64,000 nucleotides of DNA from Lingula anatina (GCF_001039355.2 NW_019773714.1:356487-420486), one strand, 5' to 3'. Counted from the stretch's first letter, positions 11,401 through 23,510 are shown. Notes: generated by a model not told the origin, from the letters alone. Numbers and translations are program-made.

Positions 11401-14170
11401 ACTTCATAATGTCTTATATCAGTCCCCAAATCTATCCGAATTACTTTTTGATATTTTGTAAATAAAAACTCTATTTAAAGGCTACGTGATGTGAAAATTA
11501 CGTCGAAGGTGATGTCAAGGACATTTTGTAGCTTTTTAAACCTTTCTACCTTTACTCTGAGAGATTTTTGAATTAAGTTTTTAAATACTTATGTTATGAT
11601 AAATATATAAATCAAGTTATACATTATTTTCTGTCCCAAGCAAATTAATTGCACAATATAAAACACCAGACATTAGGGGCAATTGATTATTAAATATTAG
11701 GAACAGGAGGGGGGATTGCTTGGTTTTTGTCTTTATTTTGCTGGAGAGAAGATTTAAAGGGGAGAAGGAGGTCCCTCCGAAGCCTCAGTGCGATCTATAG
11801 ATCCGCAAGTGTAGTTGACAAATGGGACAAAATACCCTTGGAAAGGCGCAATAGCCGGTTCAATCTCGAATTTCGGTTTCGTGTTGATGGGTTTGGCGAC
11901 AAGTAGATGTATTTGCACGCGCCATCAACTATTAATTCAATTATATGATAACATGAAATAAATGTAAACAGTGTTTAGACCACCGAGGAGTAGGGTTAAA
12001 GATTAAGATCCCACCCTCAGTGAGTCATAACGTAAAAAAATCTGCCTCATCCTATATCTTCATATATTCTTTAAGCGACTGATGACACTAAAACGCGTCA
12101 TTTCACTTTCATCAGCTGCATGTGCCTTGACAGATTTAAGTAATAAAAGGAAATTGCGGAAATATATTGGCATGTGAGCTATATTTCTACAGCTATTTTC
12201 ACACATTTGTTCATCTTTTTCTCCTTGTGCTCTTTGTGTTAAAATATAATTTTGTTGTCATAATTATACTGACATTCTTCGAATGAGATATATCGCGTGT
12301 AAATCATTCACAGATATGTGTTGCATCTTTATGTATTCTTAATGTCCTCTTTATAAGTGACTGGTGATATTAAAGCCCATACACTCACACACCTTGCCTC
12401 AGAAAAAGACAGACATTTCATTTACGCTGAAAAAAGCTGCGTCATTTTTGACAGATATTGCAAATGAAAATATTGCTAAAACTGGTAATACTGTTGACAA
12501 ACTTTTTTTCAAAATAAAGACAAAAAATGAACGAGTCAAGCTTGAAATTGAGTTTGATTGCAAGAGTTTCTGAGACTTATCGTTTGCTTGCTTATGGATG
12601 TGGATATTTACATGGATGACTTTCCTAACTTAGTGCAATACTACTTATCAGGTGTCGAGTCTAGTGGAGGAAATGTTAATATGTACAAGTGCGCTCTTTG
12701 GAATCAAGATATAAATTGTGAAAAGATCAACGCTAAGGTAGCGACAGTTTTTTTCGTGGACATGCATCTCTTATTTAAAGACTTATCCGTTTCATTTTGT
12801 TTTGGCGCTTTAATGCTCTAAGCAAAAAATAACACACTAGATTTTCTTTTCACAGGTTGTTTATCGGTTGGAGTTTATGGATTACGTTGGAAATATCTAT
12901 ATTAAAGCATGACTAACCATCCCACTGCTTGTTAAAAACAATTCTTGAGTAAGAGATAACGAAACCACAGTTTTTTTAGGTATGTGAGGTACTCTTAGAC
13001 ATTAGCACAGGGTGTCTTAAAAGAATACAGACAAAGAAAAATAACGTACCAAATCCATTGAAGTGCACGTAATCACTTTGCCTGAAGAGTTACGTCTACT
13101 AACTGTTGTAGAAATCAGACTTATACAGACATATAGACATGGAAGGGTAGAATAGAACCGTTTTATTACCAACACAGATATAACATTACCTTTGATAACA
13201 AAGTCGTTTTATCTGATTAAAATTTATTAATTTAAATATTATTACTTATTCCCTTTTTATCAAATTACAGAAAGAACGCATAAAGCTTTAACAATAAAGA
13301 GTATCAAAGTTTTTTCTTTTAATGTCAGACGATTGCTAAGAGAAGAAAGCATTTTGTTAGCTGAGAAGTTTTTTTTTCGATAGTGAAATCTTCACTGGCG
13401 CATTTTAAAATGCTTTTGTTGCTAGTGTAACTAAATCTAACCTTCATTTTGTCATTTGACATCCTTTAAAAAATCTTTGTTGAAAAAAAAACAAGGAAAG
13501 GGAAAGAATAAAAATGGTATGGCGTCAGTTGATGTATATATTGTACCTTCATTTTGTATGCCAGTTGAAAAGTCTTTGGGTTTGTTACATTATAAAGCCC
13601 AAAGAGGAATGAGCTGTTTTAAAATGCAGTTTCTCCTTGATATGTGATTCATTCACCCCTTGTTTGGCCAAGAGTGCACGCTCTTTGCTACAAAAATAGC
13701 ATAAGTTGGGAACAAAAAGCGCACTTTACAATTCGCGGAATTACTGAAAACACCCCAAAATGTTCTTTTCAATTCAAGTGCCGATACGAGTGTTACAGCG
13801 GAGTATTGTGCTATATATGAATGCCTTTTATCTTCACTGGCGCATTTTCAATAATTTCTCTCAATGTAGGACGGTTTTCTAAGATGACCAATTATCATAA
13901 TTAGATAAACGTTGAGTTTATTCTAATTAGGTGAAAAATGACAGAAAACGATATGATATAGGGCCATGCTGGCCTTTTACACTAAAATTTGGTAAATTTG
14001 CTTTAAATATGAATCACAGCATTGCTTTCAGAAAAACTTAGAAAAGAACAAAGGGAAAACAGTGTTGGAGTAAACAGGGATCTTTGATGGTAGCTATCAA
14101 TCATCCCCGTGTAGAGCCGACATTTTTAGTAGCCAAGCAACCAAAAGGAAATTGAATGTAAATGGAAAAG
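8467..14170. other. Intergenic AT-rich stretch, no gene seen
   Basis: Only short random open frames occur, none with paired splice sites and recognisable similarity. Visible items are an (AAAT)n run near 10290-10318, T-runs, a dispersed-repeat copy at 12570-12745, and a word 'atcttcactggcgcatttt' present at about 13387 and 13832. If the n at 16312 is a true contig end, this is simply the downstream flank of the receptor at 3429-8184. Confidence 0.5.
12570..12745 (+). repeat. Dispersed repeat copy A (related to 15165-15350)
   Basis: The first 45 bases (from tttgcttgcttatggatg) match the start of the segment at 15168 with about six differences. Patchy similarity continues through ttatcac/gg, agtggag/agtaggag and a shared gaa-rich end. 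This looks like two old copies of one interspersed element. No coding sequence is evident in either. Confidence 0.4.
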
Positions 14171-14257
14171 TAAGATGACAGAAGGTTTTGTTAAAGTACT
14201 TGGCTGTTCCGACTATTTTTCAACTACATTGCAATTTGAGTCCACCAAGCCACCATC

Positions 14258-14400
14258 TGTTTTGCTTGTCTGTCTGTCTGTCTGTCTATCAATCCACCTT
14301 TCTCTCTCTGAGAGATTGTCTGTTGGGTTGTATGTCAGGCTGTCTGTTTGTCCGCTGTCCGTTTGTCTCTTGTCGAGTGTTGGAGTGTCAGACCACATAC
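14258..14400. repeat. TGTC/GTCT low-complexity tract
   Basis: A run of tgtctgtctgtc units followed by degenerate gtctgt-rich sequence. The open frames across it on both strands are products of the four-base repeat and are not taken as genes. Confidence 0.8.
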
Positions 14401-16311
14401 AAACACAAGACTTTGAGTTGTGTGTAAATCAAAGCACAAATAGTTTTCATAAATGTTATTTGTGTTTTTGTTCCTTTCTTCTTCTTGTCAGGCATGCTCT
14501 CTTTCGATTCTCTTCTAACGTTAGCAATTATGTTGTACAAGAACCCATCAATTCAAAAGAGCAACAATTGTACAGACTGCTCTTGTTCCACTCGTTCCAA
14601 CAACCGATTTTGAAAATAAGGATGTGGATATTACGAAAATATATATATATATATTATAACTCATTAGTCGGTTTCTGCCATGTTGCAATTGATTACCAGA
14701 GGCGTACATATCACCCGGTGCGAAATGAAGTTCCAGTAGCAGACCGTTTGACCCAGACGTAAAAATCAGAACTGCTATTGTACCCAATGGCCAGTTAGCC
14801 TTTCCACCTCGATAAGACGTCAATATTCACTCATTGAAATGCACGGTTGTTACTTAAATGTCTCTTTTATCTCTTCTTTGATACGCAATCAGTGCAGTGC
14901 CATTGCATGGGTATATTTGATGACTTTTGGTTATTTTCATAGTGTAAACCAACCGACATCTTGGATTGCTTAATCAATATTGGAAAGAAAGGGACAAAAA
15001 AAAACTTTTTTTTGATGATACTATTATACTGTAAGAATGTACTCCCAAAATGAAAAGCTTAATTCTATAGCTGTGAATATACAAATATGGCTATTCCATT
15101 ATGTCCAGGTAAGCTGTGCGGCTCTTTCTCCGGTCATCTGGGATTCCGGCTGAGTCACGCAGGCTTAAATTTGCTTGCATATGGATTTGTATATTTACAA
15201 GGATGCTCTTCCTAAGTGGTGGACACGCCATTTATCACTAGGGTTGCACTAAGTAGGAGACCACTAGTGTGTGACAAATGTAATCTATGGAATTCACATT
15301 TGAATTATGAACAAACACAGCAAAAGGGAGGCAAGTAGCAACCAAGGACACATTATGGAATCAATGCTTTTTAGAACGATTATCCCTTTTTTTAACATTA
15401 GGTGCTTGATTTTTAATTTAAATCCCTCTGCAACTTTTTAACTCAAAGGGTGGATCAATCTATAATTTTTGCTTTTCATTTCTTTTCCAACATCCAATCT
15501 AAATCACTTCAAACTTAGCTTATGAAGTTGCACTATGATAACCAACGGCAAATCTCGTTTTCCAGCAAATAATTCCTTTTTTAATTACAATTTTGCTCTA
15601 CACGGGAGTACAACTTCAAACACGTTATGTGCCATTTGGATCTGGAAAATATAATTTAAACAAAAAGCTGTCGAATAGACAAATACATGTAGATAAACAC
15701 ACAAACATGGAAATGAATTAACAGATAATTGAAATATATATATATATAAATATATAAAGATGCAAATAATTTGGATAACCAAATGGATATTTTTTAAACA
15801 AGCAAAATATCGATTAACAATTTCTGCAACAGACAATGGACAAGCAGTATTTTTGACAAATACATTTCATACTTCATTCTTCCTTTTTCCCTTTTCACAG
15901 CCATTTTACATGCATTTCAATTAACACCAATGCTCAAGATCTGCAAACAGTTAACAAGACATGAAGATATGGGGAATACATGTTGACGCGGTCATCTGAC
16001 ATCTGCCAACTGGAAAAAAAATGGGATTGGTGATATCTGAACTTACCCTTTCTTATAAAAACCGTCAGTGCTTTATTGTTATCAGTGCAAACAGACTTAA
16101 GTAAAGAAGTTATCAGAGAGGCGGTAAGGTTATCCAGTAGAAAAAAAGAACAATGAGAATTTTTCAGCAGAACTACATTTGCAATTTAATTGGGATGTAG
16201 TTAGTTCTCTAGATCTTTGTAAGTCTCATTTGGATTTCTTCCATATGATCTATTTATGCAAAATTGCCTGTCATTGGTTATATCTTTTTATATGGCAGCT
16301 GAATATGATAC
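14401..16311. other. Noncoding stretch up to the contig join
   Basis: AT-rich sequence with (AT)n runs near 14639-14657 and 15736-15750. No exon of EXOSC10 or of the receptor family was recognised. The stretch ends at the single n at 16312. Confidence 0.5.
15165..15350 (+). repeat. Dispersed repeat copy B (related to 12570-12745)
   Basis: Partner of the segment at 12570-12745. It shares the opening tttgcttgcNtatggatNtg and ggatgNNcttcctaa words, then decays. The element family is unknown. Confidence 0.4.
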
Positions 16312-16312
16312 N
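16312..16312. other. Single n, probable contig join
   Basis: One ambiguous base between unrelated AT-rich sequences. Other single n positions in the window are demonstrably unmerged contig ends, so this is probably a gap of unknown size. The missing 3' exons of EXOSC10 may lie in it. Confidence 0.7.
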
Positions 16313-16711
16313 TTTATGAAATGGACTTGAAAAACTTTTCTGTATGCTAGCTGCTGTATGGCAAGCTTTTGTGGCACCTTTTAAAATCTCCTCCTGAAAA
16401 TGAAATGCATCTTTAACCAAATAAACTTCACCTAGAAAATCTATTCTAACAATGCTATAAGTTACAAATTACATAAATGAGCAATTGCAATATCCACCAT
16501 AGATCATATGGCTTTTCACCTAAAATATCATGAGTGCCCATAATCTCTTTTTTTTTTGTTTTCTCACATATGTTCACTATCTTCACTCAGTCCAATAGTT
16601 TTCCATTTGATTGTTATTACTTATTAAGCTTTTGACTAAAAAAATAATCTTTACATAAACACACACATGCACAAACAAACACTCATTAACCTAAAGTAAA
16701 ACATATCCTAC

Positions 16712-19700
16712 CTTTGGGTCCCAAGCTAGGGCAGAAATTAAAGGAACTTTTTTAACTACAATAACGGATTTGGCATCATCCCCAAACATTGAAGGCTTGG
16801 TAGATACCAATGAAGGATCTAAAATGAATATAGAAATAAACAAATACATAAATAAATGAATTAATGAATACAACATAAATAAAGACAAATAATACATAAT
16901 TACATTGAGCAAGAAAATGTTGAATTTTATCCAAACAATTTTTAATAGAAAGAAAAAAGATTTCTGTTTGATACAGAGTATTATCTTCAGTAAAAATATT
17001 GTTTTATTATCGTTTTGAGGGTATTTCTGATAGATCAATAAATCATGTCTGATGAAAAAGTTTTACATACATGCTGTATCAATCAACCTTTGCCCTGTGT
17101 CAGAGCTACTTTTAAGGTCATACAATTCTTGATTTTGAAGGAGAAAAAATACTTCTGTATCAAAATGGAAAAGACTGCAAAGTCATCATTTGAAAACTAA
17201 CCAAGAACTCTGCTCTCCCCAACTGTCGTCTGCCGCTTCTCCTGCCACGACCAATCATGGCAGCACCTAAGAATGTGTTCTGCCCTATACTTGGGATGCT
17301 GGGATACATTTGGTTTTAATTCTTTCTTGGAAATTTCAGTCTGAAAGTAATGATTTGTGTTGAATACAATGATTTAAACATAAACCAAAATAATTTGATC
17401 TCTTTTTCTCTCTCTCACTCTCCTTTTTTAACTTATTGATTGAGAGATCTTTAATCTCAAGGCTCAGACAGTATTTATAAGATCATTGTGATTAAATCTC
17501 TATCCCCACCTTGGTCATTGGCCGGTCTCTGGCAGCCAGTATAAACTGGTGGATTTCATTCACGTATTGCTTCAGTAAAGGCGGGACAGGATTACAGCAC
17601 GCTATAACACCTTGACTCTCCCTAAAATTAAATACACAAATCTCATCTTTCAAATATGTAAACTAATTGGTTGTTTTTATTCATGTACAGAGGTTTTTAT
17701 TGTGAAGTCGTAACTTAAAGATTAAATGGTCTGTTAGTTTAAGTATCTAAATATTATGCTATGTTCAGACAGGATTTTTTTTAGATCTGCAATAAATGTA
17801 ACTGGTATCATAACTATAGATTCTCTAGATTACACTCCCAAAGTAACCTTGTCTGAATGCGGCTGTTACCTGGGTAACACCTCAGCTATCTGCAGCAACA
17901 TGTGGTTGGGTAACACATAACTGAAAGCAAGGAACAAATATTATTATCATTATTATTATATAACTTAACTAGTATGAGAGCTCATATCGTGTATGAGCTC
18001 ACTGTATCCAATCTCTCTCTTTCTTTCTCTTTCTCTCTCTCTCTGTCTCTCTCTCTCTCACACACACACACACAGACACACACCAAATTCACTACTCACA
18101 TCTTATATAAACAAACAAACAACAAAATTGTCCTTTTTCCTTAGAAGGAAAAATCCTTATCCTGTACTCTAATCTTCCAGCTGACAACAACCTACTTCAT
18201 ACGTCCCTCTCTCTCTCTCCCCCCTTACCCCCAACTGTCATTCAAGCCTTACCCTGTGCTCTCGTCTTCCAGTCTGGCTATTCCATCTCTCCAAGCAAAC
18301 AGGTCTCTGAGAGCTGATAATTGCCGAGAGTTGAAGACCTTTTTACTCTTCCTGTACAACTCTAGGTGGCTGTCCTGGGTAAACATTGGCTTCTGGTAGG
18401 TCTAATGGTAAAGTTTAAAGTCCATTTTTAATTTTAAAGTGAAATCATTTTTATTTTGGTGTACTTCGGACCATGTCTTATTTGTGTAAATTCAATTTTA
18501 AAAATGAGGTTAAAAATGATTCACATACATTCAGTGGAGTTTTAAAAGACTAAGGGAAAATGATTAACATGTACAGGACATATGTAAGGTAAAATGGTGG
18601 ACCATTATCAGCCATTTCCTGTCAGTGAAACAACCAATACAAATTATGACTGCAATCTGAATCAAAACTAAAAACTTTAAGTTTATCTTAACTTGGAAAT
18701 CTAAAATTTTTAGCTCAAGGATGACCCAATACGTATAAAGAAGAAGTAGGCCACAGTTCTGAAATACTGTACATTTTACTAAAAAAAGTTTATGCCTTAG
18801 GGCAACAGTTAGTGTTACTTCGTTTTGTGGCCATCCTTAATTTAAGTTGAGAAAGTGAGACGAAACCAAGACCAATTACTAGACATGAATTACTTGTGAA
18901 ACCATTCCTATTACCTTCTGACAAATATGCTTGCTCCTCTCAATCACAGACAGAAGCAGGTTGTTCAGGTTGTTCCCTCTCTCAATCAGCTCCTTCTTCA
19001 TGCGTTCATAGATGTATAACAAGTAGTGGGTATCCTCACGGGCGTACTTTATGAGCTCATCTGGGAGAGGTCTGAAAAATGGAGGAATATGGAGTCAAAA
19101 ATCTTTTTTTTAAATCTGCAGGATTATCTTCTTACTAAACTGCAATGAAATAGAAATACTGAACACAATTACTTTATATGACTTGCTTAGTTTCAATATT
19201 ATTCCTTTTTCTGTGCAATACATTATGCTGCTGACTTGAGTTCATTTTAAGGTTAGAGTTAAGATGATCCATGCACCCAGGCTGAACCAAGTACCTAACT
19301 ATAGGCTGCATATAAAACTTAGTACGGTTGGGAACCAAGCTCAGCCAGTAGCTGGACCACTGAGCACCCAATTCGGTTTAGTTCAGCACCTAACAAAGTT
19401 GACAGCCTACCACATTCTCCATCCTAGTTGTCAACATGTCCTGTTTGTCTGCCCTTGCTAAACTGCTTTGCTATAGTAGGTAGGTGAAGGAGTGCCTTGC
19501 TAAGTTCAGTCCAGAACCTAGCTAGGTTGAGAACCTACCTCATTCTCCAGTCTGCCAGCTGATACTGTTTGTCTGCCTCCACCTGGCAGTACTGCTGTAG
19601 TAGGTATGCCAGGGAGTACCTAGCTAGGTTCAGTTTAGAGCCTTGCTAGGTTGAGAACCTACCTCATTCTCCAGTCTGCCAGCTGATACTGTTTATCTGC

Positions 19701-19853
19701 CTCCACCTGGCAGTACTGCTGTAGTAGGTACGCCAGGGAGTACCTAGCTAGGTTCAACACTCTGGAGGCCTGCCCCGTATCAAACATGTTCACCACGTAA
19801 AGACCTAGGTCACGTTGGAGCCATTCTATGTCCATATCAGCTCCGTGGAAAAC
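16712..19853 (-). CDS. EXOSC10: EXOSC10 (exosome component 10 / PM-Scl-100, Rrp6), internal part only
   Basis: Seven exons on the minus strand in order: 19663-19853, 18915-19071, 18253-18392, 17870-17920, 17510-17621, 17202-17340, 16712-16818 (299 codons, all phases agree). EXOSC10 is the nuclear exosome 3'-5' exoribonuclease that trims and degrades rRNA, snoRNA and other nuclear RNAs. The first exon holds the Exo II region ([15 protein letters not shown], with its metal-binding Asp). The next holds the DEDDy Exo III motif [13 protein letters not shown]. Exons three to five form the HRDC domain ([41 protein letters not shown]). The N-terminal PMC2NT region and the first exonuclease motif should precede 19853 but are absent: the next sequence upstream is a LINE and then an unrelated gene on the other strand. 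The 3' exons are also missing, beyond or inside the n at 16312. Identity is very sure; this is a fragment here. Confidence 0.95.
17990..18080. repeat. CT/TCTC and CA microsatellite in an EXOSC10 intron
   Basis: A pyrimidine-rich (CT)n/(CTTT)n run turning into (CA)n near 18059-18083. Simple repeat; nothing else is visible. Confidence 0.85.
19270..19660 (-). pseudogene. Decayed tandem copies of part of an EXOSC10 exon
   Basis: Directly downstream (minus-strand sense) of the exon at 19663-19853, its donor-side portion is repeated. A good copy sits 124 bases away (about 19531-19655), still reading catt ctccagtctgccagctgatac and cagtactgctgtagtaggta. A second, much more diverged copy is about 128 bases further (about 19403-19530), and possible traces reach 19270. 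These are partial exon duplications in the intron. The nearest copy even keeps the exon/donor border, but it lacks an acceptor and the rest of the exon, so I take it as nonfunctional. Confidence 0.75.
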
Positions 19854-19984
19854 CTTGGATATCAATGTATAAATATTAATAACCAAGACTCTTGTGGCAT
19901 GAGAACTATTTGGAAAATTTAAAATATGGGTTATTCTGACTGAAGATAACAACAATTTGTTGTAAAATTGGAAAGGCATTGCTT

Positions 19985-22900
19985 TAATAATAATATAATA
20001 ATAATATAATAATAATAATATTTATTTCTTAAAACCGCACTACACTAGCGTCTCAGTGCTGTTTACAGGTAAAATTATTAGGATTACAACTTATTATATA
20101 TATAATAAAAGCTAAGGTAAAAAAAAAAAAAAAAAATAAAATAATTAAAACTGGTTAAAATAGTAATGGTCTGAACAATAAAACTTTTTTTCTGATAAAA
20201 TGAGAAGATATTAATTAAAATACTGTGCAAATAAGAATGTTTTTAAATCTTTTTTAAAAACCTCAACACTGTCAATAGTCCGAATGTGTGAGGGTAATTG
20301 ATTCCATAAAATTGGTGCTGAAATTGAAAATGCCCTGTGGCCGTAGGTTTTGGTTGTTTTTTTATTATCATTTCTGATAAAACAAGGAGTGGAGGTGGAT
20401 CTGGTAGACCTGGTGAGACTGGGTGTACTTGGATGTAGCATCGAGTTAAAATATGAGGGGCATTCACCTCTAGTGAATTTAAAAACAAACAACAGTAATT
20501 TAAAAACAATTCTCTGTCGTACAGGAAGCCAATGTAGTTCGAATAAAATGGGTGAAATGTTTGATCTGAGAGGGATTTTGGTCAGTAGTCGTGCTGCAGC
20601 ATTTTGGACAGATTGCAATTTTTCAATTTGATAGGTAGGAAGACCATACAGTAGACTGTTTCCGTAGTCAAGATGTGAAGTTATAAAGGCATGGACAAGC
20701 CTCTCCATTTGACTTTTATCAAGGATGTGGGATAGTTTGGAAATTTTTTTAAGACCATAGAAAGCGGCTTTGCATTTTTTGCTGATGTCGGCAGCCATAT
20801 CGCACCTATTATCAAAAATTACTCCAAGGTTTTTAACCTCATCTTTTACCGTGACTGTACTGTTTCCAATTTCTAATAGTTCTAGTTTTTCCGCATCCTT
20901 AGAAAAACGAGAAGTAAAGTGAACTACTTCTGTTTTGCCATCATTGAAAACAAGTGAATTGGCATTAAGCCATTGGCTCAACTGAATAATACATTTCTGG
21001 ATAGATGGTATTACATCTGATGGCCTGTCGCAAACAATATAAATTTGTGAGTCGTCTGCATAGAGCATAAGGTTAAAACCGTACTCAGAGACAATGTCCT
21101 CAATTGGTGACGTGTAGAGAGTGAACAGGATGGGGCCGAGTACAGAACCTTGTGGTACACCACAAGTTAGTGGTGTTGACGGTGATTTGTGAGTGCCTAT
21201 TGAGACTGATTGTTCACGCTCAGTCAGGTATGATTTGAACCATGCCAATGCAATACCATCTATACCGAAACGATTTTTTAGTCTGTTGAACAAAATTTCG
21301 TGGTTTATTGTGTCAAAGGCTGCAGACAAATCAAGTAATAATAAGACCACTTGTTTCTGATCATTGAGTGCCAGAAGAATATCATTGTGCACCTTGAGCA
21401 GCGCTGTTTCAGTGCTATGATGTGTTCTATATGCCGATTGAACCTTTGCAAAAAATGGATGAGTATGCAGATAGTCAGTTAGCTGTGTCGCTACTAGGCG
21501 CTCCAGTACTTTTGAAAGAAATGAGAGGTTTGAGATGGGACGGTAGTTCTGCAGGTCATTAGGGTCTGGATTGCCTGTGGCCTTTTTTATGAGTGGTCTG
21601 ATTAAAGCTTTCTTGAAACACCCAGGGACTATGCCGCTTTGAAGAGATGTGTTGAAAAGCTTTGTAATGGAAGGTAGTAATTCTTCTATGCATTCCTTTG
21701 TGAGGTTAGTTGGAAGGATGTCCAATTCTGATGATTTTGGCTTAGAGGCGTTTATCAGCTTTTTTATTAGTTCGGGAGTAGCGATGGTAAAATCTCTGAA
21801 AAAACTCGGAGATGTAGGAGGATCAACTTCTTGTATAATGGAGTTGTTAATTCCGCTTTCAAAGGATTTTCGAAGTTTTTCTATTTTGTTATTAAAAAAC
21901 TCCAGGAACACAGAACAAAGTTGCTCATCAGAGTACAGTGTTGGTTTAATGGTTGTTGCTGATTTTTTAAAACCGGTTAACTCCTCAACAATCATAAAAA
22001 GACTTTTGGTATCCGAGTTGTCTATGCGTTTTTTGTGGTAGTCAGATTTCAGTTGATCAGCACGGCGACAGTACTCTAGGCGTTTTTCTTTGTGAATTTG
22101 GCGATGGACTTCCAGACCGGTGTTGCGCCATTTACGCTCACATTTTCTAACTGATTTTCGCATCTCAGACAGTTCACTACAAAACCATGGCGCTGTTGAC
22201 TTACTGCGTGTTACTCGAGTATTGACTGGAGCAAGTTCGTCGAGAATGGTGGTTATGGTGTTGTGATATGAATGCAGAAGATTGTCCACATCTTCTGAAG
22301 TAGTGTTTCCAATTGCATTGGTATCAGGTGGGAAGGAGTTAAAGGCAGATTGAAGTTTTGCTTTAAGAACATCAGAGTCAATTTCTTTCAGGTTTCTACG
22401 TGAAGTCGTAGTTTTAACCGCAGGAGGACGAGCCACATTCAGACAGAATTCTATAAGACTATGGTCTGAATTCAAGTAGTCTGTTGAGTCAGTTGAAAAG
22501 AGAAGATTATCTGATGCGCGAGTTATCAATAAGTCAAGAGTGTGCCCTTTTTGGTGAGTTGGGAAATTGATGTGCTGTTGAAGATCTCTAGAAAATATAA
22601 TTTCATTCAGAAGTGAAGCATCACGGGAATGAGAATTATCAACATGAACATTGAAATCCCCGGCGATTATGAGATGGCCTGGTTTTGGGACGACTTTTTC
22701 CAATAAGGTTGCAAATTCACCGAAGAAGTCCGAGATCGGGTTGTTTGGAGGACAGTAGATGAGAAGAAATTGTAGTGTTTCACTTTTTGATGTAAAAACA
22801 ATGTCTAAAGATTCTATTGATTTCATAGAATGTTTTTGTTTTTTAACCATTTTGAGACGAGGATGGGCTAAAATAGCTACCCCTCCACCTCTCTTTCCAG

Positions 22901-23450
22901 TTCGACATTCATGATGGAAGGAATACCCAGGTAAACTTGATGTAATCTCTGAGATGATTGGGTCTCTGTTGGATTTGATCCAAGTTTCTGTCAGGAGAAA
23001 GATGTCCAAGTTTTCTTCGTAGATGTGGGATGACAAGCTGGCTATTTTTCCCGAAAGGGATCTAGCGTTCCATAGAGCACATTTTAGCTTCAGCTTTTCG
23101 GAGAGAGACGATGTCCTTTTAATGTGTATCAAATTTGTAGAATTAGATCCAGTTTGTTTTGTCAGTTGAAAGAGTGGCTTTGACTTAACAGTTGTTATGG
23201 TTCTTCTGTGGTTCACTCCACCACGTGATCCCCTTACTTGTCTGATGATGTTTAGTTTCTTAATTATGGTCCAAGTGTTAGCTGACAGACAGTACTTCCC
23301 TCTGGCATTTATGTCAATTAGGAAGTTCCTAGTGTGGGCCCATGCATTGTGAGCTGTACCTGTGAATGCCCCAAGGCTCATTTTCTTGGGTGAACAGAAT
23401 TCTACTTGGTAAAATACAAACACAAACAGCCCGGGCAGCTCAGTCAGTGG
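19985..23450 (-). mobile_element. LINE retrotransposon of L2/CR1-like type, apparently full length in its ORF
   Basis: The element reads on the minus strand. Its 3' end is the (AAT)n-rich tail at 19985-20025, preceded in element sense by a short 3' UTR ending 'gcggttttaagaaataaata'. The 5' end is near 23430-23450 in a GC-richer leader. An (ATT)n-type 3' tail, an APE endonuclease plus RT in one ORF, and the RT sequence style all point to the L2/CR1 superfamily. I did not find a clear target-site duplication. It sits exactly between the truncated EXOSC10 and a receptor gene that lacks its 5' exons. Confidence 0.88.
20211..23423 (-). CDS. LINE ORF: APE endonuclease plus reverse transcriptase
   Basis: Uninterrupted 1070-codon frame. 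Residues about 110-320 form an apurinic-like endonuclease: WNARSLSGK, the catalytic-type LLTETW, AGDFNVHVDN and the terminal LNSDHSLIEF. Residues about 560-860 form a reverse transcriptase with AFDTINHEILFNRL, GVPQGSVLGPILFTLY and the catalytic box LMLYADDSQIY. The C-terminal part (HLDYGNSLLYGLP, FELHWLPVRQRIVFKLL, RAFSISAPILWNQLP) is typical of L2/CR1-like elements. Translation may begin at the first Met or at the Met of MSLGAF near 23381. The intact catalytic motifs and absence of stops suggest recent activity. Confidence 0.95.
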   Translation of the reverse strand: MFVFYQVEFCSPKKMSLGAFTGTAHNAWAHTRNFLIDINARGKYCLSANTWTIIKKLNIIRQVRGSRGGVNHRRTITTVKSKPLFQLTKQTGSNSTNLIHIKRTSSLSEKLKLKCALWNARSLSGKIASLSSHIYEENLDIFLLTETWIKSNRDPIISEITSSLPGYSFHHECRTGKRGGGVAILAHPRLKMVKKQKHSMKSIESLDIVFTSKSETLQFLLIYCPPNNPISDFFGEFATLLEKVVPKPGHLIIAGDFNVHVDNSHSRDASLLNEIIFSRDLQQHINFPTHQKGHTLDLLITRASDNLLFSTDSTDYLNSDHSLIEFCLNVARPPAVKTTTSRRNLKEIDSDVLKAKLQSAFNSFPPDTNAIGNTTSEDVDNLLHSYHNTITTILDELAPVNTRVTRSKSTAPWFCSELSEMRKSVRKCERKWRNTGLEVHRQIHKEKRLEYCRRADQLKSDYHKKRIDNSDTKSLFMIVEELTGFKKSATTIKPTLYSDEQLCSVFLEFFNNKIEKLRKSFESGINNSIIQEVDPPTSPSFFRDFTIATPELIKKLINASKPKSSELDILPTNLTKECIEELLPSITKLFNTSLQSGIVPGCFKKALIRPLIKKATGNPDPNDLQNYRPISNLSFLSKVLERLVATQLTDYLHTHPFFAKVQSAYRTHHSTETALLKVHNDILLALNDQKQVVLLLLDLSAAFDTINHEILFNRLKNRFGIDGIALAWFKSYLTEREQSVSIGTHKSPSTPLTCGVPQGSVLGPILFTLYTSPIEDIVSEYGFNLMLYADDSQIYIVCDRPSDVIPSIQKCIIQLSQWLNANSLVFNDGKTEVVHFTSRFSKDAEKLELLEIGNSTVTVKDEVKNLGVIFDNRCDMAADISKKCKAAFYGLKKISKLSHILDKSQMERLVHAFITSHLDYGNSLLYGLPTYQIEKLQSVQNAAARLLTKIPLRSNISPILFELHWLPVRQRIVFKLLLFVFKFTRGECPSYFNSMLHPSTPSLTRSTRSTSTPCFIRNDNKKTTKTYGHRAFSISAPILWNQLPSHIRTIDSVEVFKKDLKTFLFAQYFN

Positions 23451-23510
23451 CGCCCCCTACATTGATAAGTAAGTTATTTCTGTTTTGTAAATTAAATCTA
23501 TCCTTACCAG

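Noticed and set aside
12364-12821. Two adjacent open frames in the gene-poor stretch
   Set aside because: Lys-rich AT-driven translation without splice sites or similarity; the second overlaps a dispersed-repeat copy.
14175-14762. 195-codon open frame on the plus strand
   Set aside because: About half of it is the translation of a TGTC tetranucleotide tract; the rest has no similarity and runs over an AT microsatellite.
20350-22041. Open frames on the plus strand within the LINE
   Set aside because: They are antisense shadows of the LINE ORF on the minus strand.
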